NCBI RefSeq assembly: GCF_000444995.1
Contig: NC_022050.1
Location: forward strand, 62,001-126,000
DNA length: 64,000 nucleotides
Direction of reading: 5' to 3'
Source of the DNA: Paracoccus aminophilus JCM 7686
GTDB lineage: Bacteria; Pseudomonadota; Alphaproteobacteria; Rhodobacterales; Rhodobacteraceae
A program made the translations under genes and the position numbers. Below, piece by piece: positions 1 to 7,600 of this stretch. Below the pieces are notes generated by a model that did no database searches, was not told where the DNA came from, and saw nothing but the letters and a program-made list of their open reading frames with translations. Position 1 is the first letter of the stretch, and every line of letters starts with the position of its first letter.

Positions 1-1138
1 TTCCGGGTTCAGCGGCCTGCAGCGAGGCGATCAGATCCGAGAAGAACAGCCGGATCAATGGTGCCAGCGGCCCAACCATCTCAGATTCCACCACCAGATA
101 AATCGCATGCGGCTGCCGGCGGATGTCTCGGAACGAAAAATCCGAAGTTGCCGTTGCTGCGTCGATCGCCCGGTTGTCCCAGGTATCGAGGCCGGACGTC
201 ATCAGCAGCGAGAGGTAGGAGGTCAGCGTGTCGTTGTTGGTCGAGGCCATGCGCTCGAAAATCAACTTGGCGGAAGGGTTCTTCACCTCCTCCGCGCGCT
301 TCAGGAACTCCAGCTGCTTGTTCCCGCCCGAGGCAGTGATGCGATAAATCTCGCCGATGGTCGGGTTGCCACGCTCAAAGGCCAGAAGCCCGGCCGCTAC
401 GAAGAGATCAATCCCGCCGGCAAGCAGACCGCTGAGCTTTTCGTTGTCGGTCTGCAGGAAGAGCTTGGCAGTCAGCTTCAGCTCCATCTGCTGGCGGTTG
501 GGGTTCTTCAGTGCCGCGATCCGGGCCAGCGGGTTGTAGCGATGCGTCGGTCGCTCCCAGTCGGTGGGCGCGAAGCGAAACACCTTGTCGCCAGTGGAAG
601 CCCTGAACCGCGAAGTCTCGCGGAAATTCTCGCCCTTGACGTCGAGGACCACGGCCGAGCCACGATAGGTCAGCAGGTTCGGGATCACGAAGCCGACACC
701 TTTGCCCCGTCCTGTCGGGGCCACGACCAGGGCATGTGGGAAGGTGCGCGAGACGATGAAGGGCTTCTTCGATTTTGGAGAACCCATCTTGCCGAGCAGG
801 AACCCTGCCCCCGTCCCGGCGAAAAAGCCGTTGCGCTTCATCTCCGCCCGGCTCTGCCAATGCGTGGTGCCGAAACGGGTCAGCGCATCGCCGAGCATGG
901 TCGCGGTAAGGAGGAGGGCCGCGAGACCCGTCCCAAGGATGATGCCATTCACCCAGAGGAAATCCTGCGGGGCCGAGGTTCTCAGCCCCAGCCAGTTCCG
1001 CGCCAGCAGAGTGAGATCAAAGCTACTCGTCGAGTGCCCATATTGGACGGCAAAATAGATCGTCGCCAGCACATAGCCGATGGCAAGCCCGAGCAGGGTC
1101 AGAACCACCGCGCCTAACAGCATGCGGCCCTTATCCAT
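1..1138 (-). CDS. virD4: VirD4/TraG-type conjugative coupling protein (C-terminus beyond window)
   Basis: Type IV coupling protein: an inner-membrane ATPase that delivers the relaxase-DNA complex to the type IV secretion channel. It starts at ATG 1138 (MDKGRMLLGAVV). Two membrane segments lie near residues 5-30 and 60-85, followed by a Walker A loop in VVAPTGRGKGVGFVIP and the family phrase VVLDVKGENF. The frame is open to base 1, so the C-terminal part, including Walker B, is outside the window. The start overlaps the relaxase stop by 8 bases, so translation is probably coupled. The rest of the secretion apparatus is not in view and would be expected to the left. Confidence 0.93.
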   Translation of the reverse strand, partial: MDKGRMLLGAVVLTLLGLAIGYVLATIYFAVQYGHSTSSFDLTLLARNWLGLRTSAPQDFLWVNGIILGTGLAALLLTATMLGDALTRFGTTHWQSRAEMKRNGFFAGTGAGFLLGKMGSPKSKKPFIVSRTFPHALVVAPTGRGKGVGFVIPNLLTYRGSAVVLDVKGENFRETSRFRASTGDKVFRFAPTDWERPTHRYNPLARIAALKNPNRQQMELKLTAKLFLQTDNEKLSGLLAGGIDLFVAAGLLAFERGNPTIGEIYRITASGGNKQLEFLKRAEEVKNPSAKLIFERMASTNNDTLTSYLSLLMTSGLDTWDNRAIDAATATSDFSFRDIRRQPHAIYLVVESEMVGPLAPLIRLFFSDLIASLQAAEPG

Positions 1139-3503
1139 GGGTGATCCCCTTCTCGCCATGGGAGAGGGAATGCCTCAGATCCTCGCCGTGGCGCTCTTCC
1201 ACGATCCGCTCGAGCACCCGGTCCATTGCCGGATCATTGGCATGAACTTCTCTGGCCTCGAGATATGCCCGCGCCAGCTGCAGCTGCTCGAGCGCATTGG
1301 GGGTGATCCGGTCCAGCACCTTCGCATCGCCGCGGTGCAGATCATCGATTTCGGCTGGGGTCAGGCGGTCATTGACCTGCTCGACAAAGCGCTGGCGCGC
1401 CGCATCCGAGGCCAGATCCACCTTGCCATCGACCGCCTGTCGCAAGGCGGAGGCCAGTTGGGGCGCTGTCGCATCCAGATTGCGGCGTTCCGCATAAGCT
1501 TGACGGGTGTCGTCCTCAACCTCGGCCAGCCTCTCGATGATACGGTCGCGGGACGCGCCTGCGGCATGGAGCTGGTTGATTTCCAGGCTGACGGCATCGC
1601 GGATTTGCTCTTGTGGGGTCTCGGCCCGGAGGCGCGCCATCTCGCGAACTTCTTCGGTGATCGGACCGAGCCGGATCGACGGATCACGCTGCGCGAGATC
1701 CATATCGCCGGCATGGAGGGTACGATGTGCGGCCCGAATGCCGTTCGCTGGAGGCTGAATGACATCGGTGGCCTTTTCCCAGGCCATGGTGGCAATTTCG
1801 GCATGCTGGGGCGAGCGCTCGGCAAAGCGGTCGAAGGCCTCTTTCGCCTCGGCCACCTGCTTCTCGCCATCACGCCGCGCCCGCGGGTCATCGGAATAGG
1901 GGTAGCTGAAATCCGTCCGCTGGAACTGTTTGATCAAGGCACGGAACTCCTCCCGTTCCGTCGGACTGTAGATGTCCGGCTCGCTGCGCAGGGTTTCGTT
2001 GTCAGCCGAAACGCGGTGAGCGGAGGCCTCCGACTGCCGCGCCCCCTCTTCCCTTTCCGGCCCCTCCCTCTCCACATCCTCCACGGCCCGCAGGACGCGG
2101 GCCTCGGTCAGCACATCCCCCAGCTTGCCATGCACGGCCTCAAGACGGTCCATCGCCTGATCGCGCTGAACGGTGTCGCGCAGATCAAGCTGCTCCTCCT
2201 TCGCGATGGCCCGCAGATCCTGCGCAAGCCATTGCTGCTCCAGCGCCGCATTGCCCGCACCCTCGCGCATCCGGGCCAGAACGGCATCGCTATCGATTCC
2301 GGTCCCCTGCACCGCTTCCGTGATGCGGGCTTTGAGGCCCGGAGCTTCAAGCTGATCCCGGTGGGCCTCAACCAGGTTCGGCGCAGCATAGATCCCGTCC
2401 GGGGATGCCGGCTCATGCAATGTGTCGGAGCGGTCGCCAAAGGGCTGCAGATGCGAGACCTCGCGCAGCACATCGGTCAATTTGCGCTCGATCACCGGGC
2501 GCTCGGACGCAGGAGCGCGTTCGATCAGCCCTTCGATCTGGCGGATGTTCTGCGAGAACCGATCGATCAGTTGGTCAAAATCATGAACGTCATCACTCAT
2601 ATACAACACTCCGTCTGACTGGATACGATCACCCCGGGCAAGCACATCCCCGGCCCGGGACAGGGCTTCCGCAACATCGTGGAAGTTCGAACGCGAGGCC
2701 TCGGCGGCGAGGCCCCGATAGATCGCGGCATTGCGCGCCACCTCGGCAATGGCGTGGTCAAAGTCGGCCCCGGTGCGCTGGCGCTCGACCGGCGCCCTGC
2801 CCTCTTCCATGGCTTTGCGGATCTCAACATCGCTGGCGGCGCGGGTGAGCACGCCCCGGTCCAGCCGCCGCGTGGCTTCAAGGCGCAGCCCGTGGCGCTC
2901 GGCCGCCTCGACCATGGCTTCGCGGAATGCGTCGTAGTTGAAGTGATGATCCTTCCCGAGGAAGAACATCTCGCCATCCTTGCTGCGGCGATTCAGCACG
3001 ATATGGGCATGCGGATGAGCGCGATCTTCGTGGATCGCCGCGATGTAATCGAACTGCGCGCCGTCCCCTTCGAAGAAGCGCTCGCAGATCTCGCGGGTAA
3101 TCTCCTGCGCCTCGGAGGAACGTGTGCCGATAGGGAAGGCCATCAGGAGATGTGCGGTATGGCCCAGCTTCGGCGCATGATGCTCGTTCCACTGGTTCTC
3201 GAAGCGCCGCGCCACGCGCTCGATCTCACCCGGCGAGAGCAGCTTTTTGCCGTCATGCGTGCCGCGCGAGTCGAGGATGAAGCTCGACTTGGTGGTCAGG
3301 TAGGACAGTTGGGCGCGCAGCTGCGCCCCGGTGTGGCAGCCGCCTTGCCGGATCGCCTTGAAGATTGCCGGCGAATGGCCGCGCGCCGCGCGCACCATCT
3401 GTGCCCGCTTGCCCAAGCCCCCGGAGGCCGAGCCAGAAACCTTGCTCCAGCCCCGGTCAAAAAGCGCCGGATTGACCGCCCTCACGGCATCAGCCCGCGC
3501 CAT
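1131..3503 (-). CDS. virD2: VirD2-like MOBP relaxase
   Basis: Relaxase that nicks oriT and stays bound to the transferred strand. The protein has 790 residues. The likely catalytic tyrosine is Tyr68 in AQLSYLTTK, matching the position of the active tyrosine of VirD2. The metal-binding three-histidine motif HEDRAHPHAH lies at residues 158-167. The remaining ~550 residues are a long, charged, probably helical region of unclear role, as in many plasmid relaxases. The start at 3503 has a GGAGG six bases upstream and overlaps the upstream mobC stop by 14 bases. Order mobC-relaxase-coupling protein indicates one transfer operon. Confidence 0.93.
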   Translation of the reverse strand: MARADAVRAVNPALFDRGWSKVSGSASGGLGKRAQMVRAARGHSPAIFKAIRQGGCHTGAQLRAQLSYLTTKSSFILDSRGTHDGKKLLSPGEIERVARRFENQWNEHHAPKLGHTAHLLMAFPIGTRSSEAQEITREICERFFEGDGAQFDYIAAIHEDRAHPHAHIVLNRRSKDGEMFFLGKDHHFNYDAFREAMVEAAERHGLRLEATRRLDRGVLTRAASDVEIRKAMEEGRAPVERQRTGADFDHAIAEVARNAAIYRGLAAEASRSNFHDVAEALSRAGDVLARGDRIQSDGVLYMSDDVHDFDQLIDRFSQNIRQIEGLIERAPASERPVIERKLTDVLREVSHLQPFGDRSDTLHEPASPDGIYAAPNLVEAHRDQLEAPGLKARITEAVQGTGIDSDAVLARMREGAGNAALEQQWLAQDLRAIAKEEQLDLRDTVQRDQAMDRLEAVHGKLGDVLTEARVLRAVEDVEREGPEREEGARQSEASAHRVSADNETLRSEPDIYSPTEREEFRALIKQFQRTDFSYPYSDDPRARRDGEKQVAEAKEAFDRFAERSPQHAEIATMAWEKATDVIQPPANGIRAAHRTLHAGDMDLAQRDPSIRLGPITEEVREMARLRAETPQEQIRDAVSLEINQLHAAGASRDRIIERLAEVEDDTRQAYAERRNLDATAPQLASALRQAVDGKVDLASDAARQRFVEQVNDRLTPAEIDDLHRGDAKVLDRITPNALEQLQLARAYLEAREVHANDPAMDRVLERIVEERHGEDLRHSLSHGEKGITHG

Positions 3504-4077
3504 CGCGTGCCTCCCGGATCAGGGGCGCGAGCGCCTTGTCCACCTCCAGCTTGAGGGACGCCCGCCGGTTGCGGCTCATCTCCTGGACCTGATCCGCGAT
3601 GGTGAAGACCAGCCCGGCCAGAGCCCGGATCTCGGCCTTCTCCGACCCAGTCAGGACCGCCTGCTCGCCACGGACACGCCCCTCGTTCAGACGGCGGGCG
3701 ATCTGGTTGATGTTGTTGCCGACCCGGTTCATCGCCGCGCCAAGGCCGCGCAGTTCCTCCGTCATGTGCACATCGGGCGCGAGCAGGTCGCTGGCGGCCA
3801 GTATCATGCAGCGCAGAGCATCAGAACGATGCCCGATGCCACGTGCCGAGAGCGCCGCATCAAACCGGCGCAGCTCGGCCGCGCTGAGCCTCAATCCTAC
3901 CACCTGAGGCCGACTGCCGTTCGAGGCGCGCCGTCCGTGAGCATGGTTCACCGCATTGTAGACGGCCTTCAGGCTGACCCCGAACTGCTGTGCCAGATCA
4001 GCCGCGGGCACGCCTTCAGACCGCTCTTTGGCGATCCTCAGACGCTCCTCTTCGGTCAGTCGGCGGGCCGGGGACAT
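3490..4077 (-). CDS. mobC: MobC/VirD1-like relaxosome accessory protein
   Basis: Small DNA-binding protein (195 residues) that assists the relaxase at oriT. The N-terminus holds a helix-turn-helix-like stretch (AADLAQQFGVSLKAVYNAV). A ribbon-helix-helix-like part begins at VVGLRLSAAEL. The MobC signature MNRVGNNINQIARRLNEG follows, and the C-terminus is basic. I chose ATG 4077; a TTG at 4107 would add ten residues. It is the first gene of the leftward transfer operon, and its role corresponds to VirD1. Its promoter must lie in the 4078-4200 inverted-repeat region. Confidence 0.85.
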   Translation of the reverse strand: MSPARRLTEEERLRIAKERSEGVPAADLAQQFGVSLKAVYNAVNHAHGRRASNGSRPQVVGLRLSAAELRRFDAALSARGIGHRSDALRCMILAASDLLAPDVHMTEELRGLGAAMNRVGNNINQIARRLNEGRVRGEQAVLTGSEKAEIRALAGLVFTIADQVQEMSRNRRASLKLEVDKALAPLIREARDGAG

Positions 4078-4111
4078 TTTGAAGTTAACGCTCCTATTTC
4101 TTGCCAAGATC

Positions 4112-4197
4112 GTACAAGCCCGCCGACTCCCAGCACAAGCGGAGTCGGGCCTACGGGCTTGTACTCATTATGAAAAACCGGCCCAAAGGGGCGGTTT
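4112..4197. other. Inverted-repeat cluster, candidate oriT
   Basis: Between the divergent mobC and virC1-like genes lies a two-part inverted repeat. The outer arms are GTACAAGCCCG (4112-4122) and CGGGCTTGTAC (4154-4164). The inner arms are CGACTCC (4124-4130) and GGAGTCG (4141-4147). A second hairpin follows: AAACCG-g-CCC (4175-4184) pairs with GGGCGGTTT (4189-4197) around the loop AAAG. Large inverted repeats beside mobC are typical of origins of transfer. A divergent-promoter operator or a terminator is the alternative. The nic site cannot be assigned by eye. Confidence 0.5.
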
Positions 4198-4206
4198 CCC
4201 GTTGTC

Positions 4207-4458
4207 TGCGGAATGCATCACGCGCCTTGCGATTTGCATCCCGTCCCATGCGAAATGCCTCCCGTTATCTGCGCTCTGGAGCATGTCTTCTGGCACCTGC
4301 ATCGCGCTCTTTGCGTCCTGCATCCTGCGGAGTGGGAAGTGCCGGAAGGGGAATGGGATCTGCATCACGTTGCCTGCGCCACGTCCTCTGGAAGCCGCAC
4401 AATGCGTGCCGCTTCCTGCGATCTGCGCCTTGCGTCCCGCTTGACGCATCCCGGTCAG
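4207..4458. repeat. Twelve contiguous 21-bp iterons upstream of virC1-like gene
   Basis: Twelve degenerate direct repeats start exactly every 21 bases, at 4207, 4228, 4249, 4270, 4291, 4312, 4333, 4354, 4375, 4396, 4417 and 4438. The approximate consensus is TGCG-NNN-TGCATCCCG-NNNNC; the best kept parts are the leading TGCG and the central TGCAT. A weaker half copy precedes them at 4186. There are no spacers, so this is not a CRISPR. Arrays like this upstream of a ParA gene are typical centromeres of type Ib partition systems. A replication origin or a VirC-binding enhancer are alternatives. Confidence 0.85.
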
Positions 4459-4514
4459 CGCCCTACGACAAGAAAGCTCTTATGTTTACGAATAACCATT
4501 ATTGCAGGTGTGCC

Positions 4515-5234
4515 ATGCCAAATGACTCCTTGCGCGTAATCGCCGCGATGGCCCGCAAAGGCGGGTCGGGCAAAACCACGCTGAGCCGCGCCCTGATCAG
4601 CGCCGCTATCGCCGCCGGTCGCCGGGTCACCCTCATGGACACCGACGGGACCGATGCACTCGGTGCCTGGTATGAACGGGCCGAGGGTGCCGGGTACAGT
4701 TCACCCCTGCTGTCTCGCACCAGGGCGCTCAGCATTGCCGCCATCGAGCAGGAGATCGACCGGGTCTATGCCGAGGATCTGGCGGATCTGATCTTCATCG
4801 ACACCGCTGGTGTCGGAGCGGACTGGTCGGACAGCGTCGCTGTGCTGGCCGATCACATCGTGACCCCGGTGATGCTCTCCACGACCGACTTCAAGGTCGG
4901 CATCCAGACAGCAGACTGGTTTGCCCATCTGCGGACCCGTGTGGACGACCCGAGCGCCCTGCCCCGGCATCATGTGGTTCTGAACATGGTGCCCGCGAAA
5001 CCGACCAAGGCCGATGCGGAACTGATCGCACAGGCGGTCAACTGCTTCCCGGTCATCGAGACCGTGATGATGCACCGAAACGCCTTCAAGGAGATGGATC
5101 GGCTTGGTCTGCTTCATGCCATCGCTCTTGCGCGGAAGAATGATCCCAACCCGCTGATGAAGCCCCATGCCCGCCCGCTCGTCGAGGCGCTGGAAGAAGC
5201 CACCGACATCTTGAACACCATCATCAGCGGCTGA
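4515..5234 (+). CDS. virC1: ParA-family ATPase, VirC1-like
   Basis: A 239-residue P-loop ATPase of the ParA/MinD class. The deviant Walker A motif KGGSGKTTLS follows MARKG. LMDTDGT matches motif A' and LIFIDTAG matches Walker B. The C-terminal part (MMHRNAFKEM, LGLLHAIAL, DPNPLMKP) resembles Agrobacterium VirC1, which recruits relaxosomes to the cell pole and stimulates strand release. The start is ATG 4515; the open frame upstream is only iteron DNA read as heptapeptides. It is followed eight bases later by a VirC2-like gene. A plasmid-partition ParA is the alternative, and the two roles may overlap. Confidence 0.85.
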   Translation: MPNDSLRVIAAMARKGGSGKTTLSRALISAAIAAGRRVTLMDTDGTDALGAWYERAEGAGYSSPLLSRTRALSIAAIEQEIDRVYAEDLADLIFIDTAGVGADWSDSVAVLADHIVTPVMLSTTDFKVGIQTADWFAHLRTRVDDPSALPRHHVVLNMVPAKPTKADAELIAQAVNCFPVIETVMMHRNAFKEMDRLGLLHAIALARKNDPNPLMKPHARPLVEALEEATDILNTIISG

Positions 5235-5241
5235 GAGTGAC

Positions 5242-5799
5242 ATGGTCCGCAAACGCATCCCCCTCGTGACACGGCCGGATCAGGCCTATTCGTTCAGTCT
5301 GTCCCAACAAAACAGGACCGACCCGGCACAGACGCGAGACAGAGACGAACCAGCCAGCGCGGCCGAGGCCCGTGCGCCGGCGCAGCCGAGCGCCAGCATC
5401 GCATCGGAGGATCAAGCCTCAAGAGATGACTCAAAAGCCTCGATCCAAGTCGACGTGCGCGTGAACGCGTTGAAGCGCCAGGAACAAGGGCTGGTTGCCT
5501 GCGGCATTGCCCCCCGACAGGTGATCCGGGCCGCCCTGCGGAAGGCCGTCAAGAAGTGGGGGCTCTCAGCAACATATGCCATCCCCTCCAGTGACAGGCG
5601 GGCAAGTCAGGCAAGCTGGACCGTCAGGACCAGCGTCGCAGTGCCCGCCGCAATCTTTGATCGGCTGCTTGCCGATCAGGACCCTCTGGGGGTCGACAGC
5701 CGGTGGTCATTGGTGCGGGGTCAGCTGGAGCCGCTGGTCTGGGCGGAAATCGATGCTCTCCTCGCATCGCTCAGTGACGACTCCGACGATGTCCGCTGA
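5242..5799 (+). CDS. virC2: VirC2-like ribbon-helix-helix protein
   Basis: A 185-residue protein. The first ~65 residues are polar and look disordered. From IQVDVRVNALKRQEQGLV onward it looks like a ribbon-helix-helix DNA-binding fold (APRQVIRAALRKAVKKW). The C-terminal stretch (YAIPSSDRR, VAVPAAIFD, DPLGVDSRW) matches the layout of Agrobacterium VirC2 (IPSTTEK, FPVALLE, DPLGLETAR) as I remember it. It lies just behind the ParA/VirC1-like gene. Inference: it is the DNA-binding partner that recognises the upstream iterons or oriT. A small ParB-like adaptor is an equally fair name. Confidence 0.7.
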   Translation: MVRKRIPLVTRPDQAYSFSLSQQNRTDPAQTRDRDEPASAAEARAPAQPSASIASEDQASRDDSKASIQVDVRVNALKRQEQGLVACGIAPRQVIRAALRKAVKKWGLSATYAIPSSDRRASQASWTVRTSVAVPAAIFDRLLADQDPLGVDSRWSLVRGQLEPLVWAEIDALLASLSDDSDDVR

Positions 5800-5815
5800 C
5801 CCACGCTGGCACGGG

Positions 5816-6481
5816 CTATTCAGGCCCTGACGCTGGCTGGTTCAGGATCAGACCGCGCTTGGTAGCGATTGCCACTGCCTGTACCGAGTTCCGCGCCCCG
5901 AGCAGGTTCCTTATCCGCTCCAGGCGCTTCTTTATGGTCTCGGTACTGACGCCCTGTCGATGCGCGACTTCCTTATAGGGCAAACCGTTCGCCAGATCAG
6001 AAAGGATAGCACGCTCCATCTCTGAAAGCGGTCTTGCCGCCTCGATAGAGGCGAGCAGCTGTTTGAATATGCCCTCAACCTCGTCCAGCTCACCGTCGGT
6101 CAGTTCCCGATCCTCGCGGGCGCAAAACAGGCAGCTGAGCGTGCCATATTCTTCAATGCGACTGCGAGAAACGCCGCAACCATAGTTGAGGCCATACTCG
6201 CGCGCGTGATCCATTATCAGAGTGCCAGCAGGCGAGAGCTTTTCGACCGGCACTTCACTCCATCTGATGCGACCTGAATGCGTCCTGGCCCAGAGATTGA
6301 CCGGATCAAACATCGCATATTGCCGCTCAGTGTAAATCTCGACCCAACGCTCCGGATAGGTGGAGACATAATGCTCTGGCGTCAAACTGCGCACATGGAT
6401 GACGAGTGAATAGCCCATCGGTGCAATTGCCCGCAGCCGGGCATCCAAATGGGCCATTTCTGGAACAATAGTCCAAACCAT
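5816..6481 (-). CDS. LuxR-family quorum-sensing regulator (solo)
   Basis: A 221-residue regulator. The N-terminal autoinducer-binding domain keeps the pocket pattern of TraR-like receptors (ERWVEIYTERQYAMFDPVN: W, Y and the DP pair). The C-terminal LuxR helix-turn-helix is LSEMERAILSDLANGLPYKE then VSTETIKKRLERIRNLLG. The start is ATG 6481, preceded by GGAGGGG; longer frames up to 6544 lack such a site. No luxI-type synthase lies in the window, so it would respond to a signal made elsewhere in the cell or by neighbours. The transfer operon next door is a plausible target, by analogy with TraR. Confidence 0.85.
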   Translation of the reverse strand: MVWTIVPEMAHLDARLRAIAPMGYSLVIHVRSLTPEHYVSTYPERWVEIYTERQYAMFDPVNLWARTHSGRIRWSEVPVEKLSPAGTLIMDHAREYGLNYGCGVSRSRIEEYGTLSCLFCAREDRELTDGELDEVEGIFKQLLASIEAARPLSEMERAILSDLANGLPYKEVAHRQGVSTETIKKRLERIRNLLGARNSVQAVAIATKRGLILNQPASGPE

Positions 6482-6603
6482 TACCCCTCCCGCACGAGAA
6501 AATGTGCAGCACACAAACAGCGATACCAAAAAGGGTAACGGCATGGCCGCCCCCCCACCGTTGTGTCAGGTTGTGATGAACGCGCGCATAAATCAACCGT
6601 GAA

Positions 6604-6631
6604 GCGATCTTACGTAAAGGGGTTAGATCGC
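6604..6631. promoter_or_regulatory. Inverted repeat between luxR-like gene and small ORF
   Basis: GCGATCT (6604-6610) and AGATCGC (6625-6631) are perfect 7-bp arms around a 14-base A/G-rich spacer. They lie in the divergent gap between the LuxR gene (start 6481) and the small gene at 6660. This could be a regulator-binding site. It does not match a canonical 18-20 bp lux box. Confidence 0.3.
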
Positions 6632-6659
6632 CAGCCAGCGACGTTTTGCTATAGTTGGG

Positions 6660-6863
6660 ATGAGTGCCATGAATATGCAGACCAATGAACACCGCGCGAG
6701 CGCAAGCAGCGCCACCCGTCTTGAGGCCCGGCCCATCGCCAGGCTGCGCAACAAGGACAATGGCAACGTCATTGGTCTGATTTACGAGTGGAACACAGGA
6801 GAGACGCAGGCTGCCTGGTTCGGCAAGGCCGAGCGCACGTTCCTAATCGAAGAATTTGGCTGA
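6660..6863 (+). CDS. Small hypothetical protein
   Basis: A 67-residue protein. The N-terminal third is polar; the end is a short fold-like segment (VIGLIYEWNTGETQAAWFGKAERTF). No family was recognised. The start could be ATG 6660 or ATG 6669; neither has a strong ribosome-binding site. It diverges from the LuxR gene and could be under its control. It ends 29 bases before the terminator hairpin of the first DUF736 cassette, which reads the other way. Confidence 0.5.
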   Translation: MSAMNMQTNEHRASASSATRLEARPIARLRNKDNGNVIGLIYEWNTGETQAAWFGKAERTFLIEEFG

Positions 6864-6891
6864 CCGTTGTTCCGCTTTGGCAAGTGCTAGT

Positions 6892-6915
6892 GGCCCCGGC
6901 CTTTCGACCGGGGCC
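6892..6915 (-). terminator. Hairpin downstream of DUF736 copy 1
   Basis: GGCCCCGG and CCGGGGCC form an 8-bp stem around an 8-base loop. The same hairpin sits at the same distance behind all four DUF736 genes in the window. The T-tract is poor, so termination is inferred mainly from its position. Confidence 0.6.
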
Positions 6916-6928
6916 CTGGTTGGGGGGA

Positions 6929-7252
6929 TTACTCCCCCCGGCGGCTGTTGGGGCGCGACCAGATCAGGCTCGAGCCCTCGCCGTCCTCGTCGTCGAAGAG
7001 GTTGGCGTAGATCGGGTGTGAGAAGCTCGGATCGTCCAGCTTCAGGCCCAGATAGTCCCGACCCTCGGTCGAGCGCTTCGACCAGGCGGCGCCGATCTCC
7101 GCGCGGCCCACCAGGATCCGGTGCGAAGGTGCGTTCTCGCCCGTGGCCCGCAGGTCGGGGACGATGCGCACGCCCTTGGCCTGCACGCTCAGGGTGACGA
7201 TTTCGCCGGTGTATTCGTTGCCGGTTTTCTTGAAGGTGCCGATGGTCGCCAT
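6929..7252 (-). CDS. DUF736 family protein, copy 1
   Basis: A 107-residue protein of the DUF736 family, common on alphaproteobacterial plasmids and of unknown function. It starts MATIGTFKKTGNEYTG and carries the conserved stretches HRILVGRAEIGAAW, EGRDYLGLKLDDPSF and PIYANLFDDE. The order of short hydrophobic segments suggests a small beta-rich fold. GGAGA six bases before ATG 7252 sets the start. It is nearly identical to copies at 8491, 26255 and 40295, and each has the same upstream region and downstream hairpin. The gene stands alone as a monocistronic cassette. Confidence 0.9.
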   Translation of the reverse strand: MATIGTFKKTGNEYTGEIVTLSVQAKGVRIVPDLRATGENAPSHRILVGRAEIGAAWSKRSTEGRDYLGLKLDDPSFSHPIYANLFDDEDGEGSSLIWSRPNSRRGE

Positions 7253-7600
7253 TGTCTGTCTCCATTCTCTCGTGTTCGGGCCCGCTCCATTGCGGCCTCG
7301 ATGGCGATCGACAGGCCGGGGACGACGACCGGCGCAGTCCCGCCCGGGACCTCGACAGCACAGGCAGGGCTTTCTTGTCTTCCGCGAGGAATGACGGCAC
7401 CGCCGTCAGGGGAAGAAAGTCCCACGACGCTGTTGCGCCGAGACGTCGAAGCGCGGCTTCCGCGCTGGTCTTCGGCCAGATCAGCCCATCACAGAGGACG
7501 CATGCGAGCGGTCCCGTCCCCACCAGAGAGACAGGAGACAGCGGCGACCCTGAAGGAACCGGAAGGAAGACCCGACAGGCAACCACCGGCGATGTTCACC
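7253..7600 (-). ncRNA. Structured upstream region of DUF736 copy 1 (candidate RNA leader)
   Basis: About 350 bases conserved ahead of all four DUF736 genes. Three hairpins are visible: GTCCCG/CGGGAC (7337-7350), TGACGGC/GCCGTCA (7392-7408) and AGCGCGG/CCGCGCT (7450-7466). GGGCTTTCTT upstream of the second hairpin can pair with AAGAAAGTCCC behind it. The hairpin at 7392 has a different sequence in other copies but stays paired, which suggests selection on structure. It is assigned to the minus strand because it precedes a minus-strand gene; a plus-strand RNA or a structured DNA site is possible. Confidence 0.5.

Noticed and set aside
1080..2618. 512-codon open frame on the plus strand
   Set aside because: It is opposite the relaxase gene, has no family motifs, and arises from high G+C codon use.
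4207..4458. CRISPR array
   Set aside because: Units are contiguous 21-bp degenerate repeats without spacers, and no cas genes are near.
4101..4514. N-terminal extension of the ParA-like protein
   Set aside because: The extension is the 21-bp iteron array read as heptapeptides, and the normal ParA start is ATG 4515.
4207..5234. Replication origin with iterons
   Set aside because: No replication initiator gene is near; kept only as an alternative role for the iterons.
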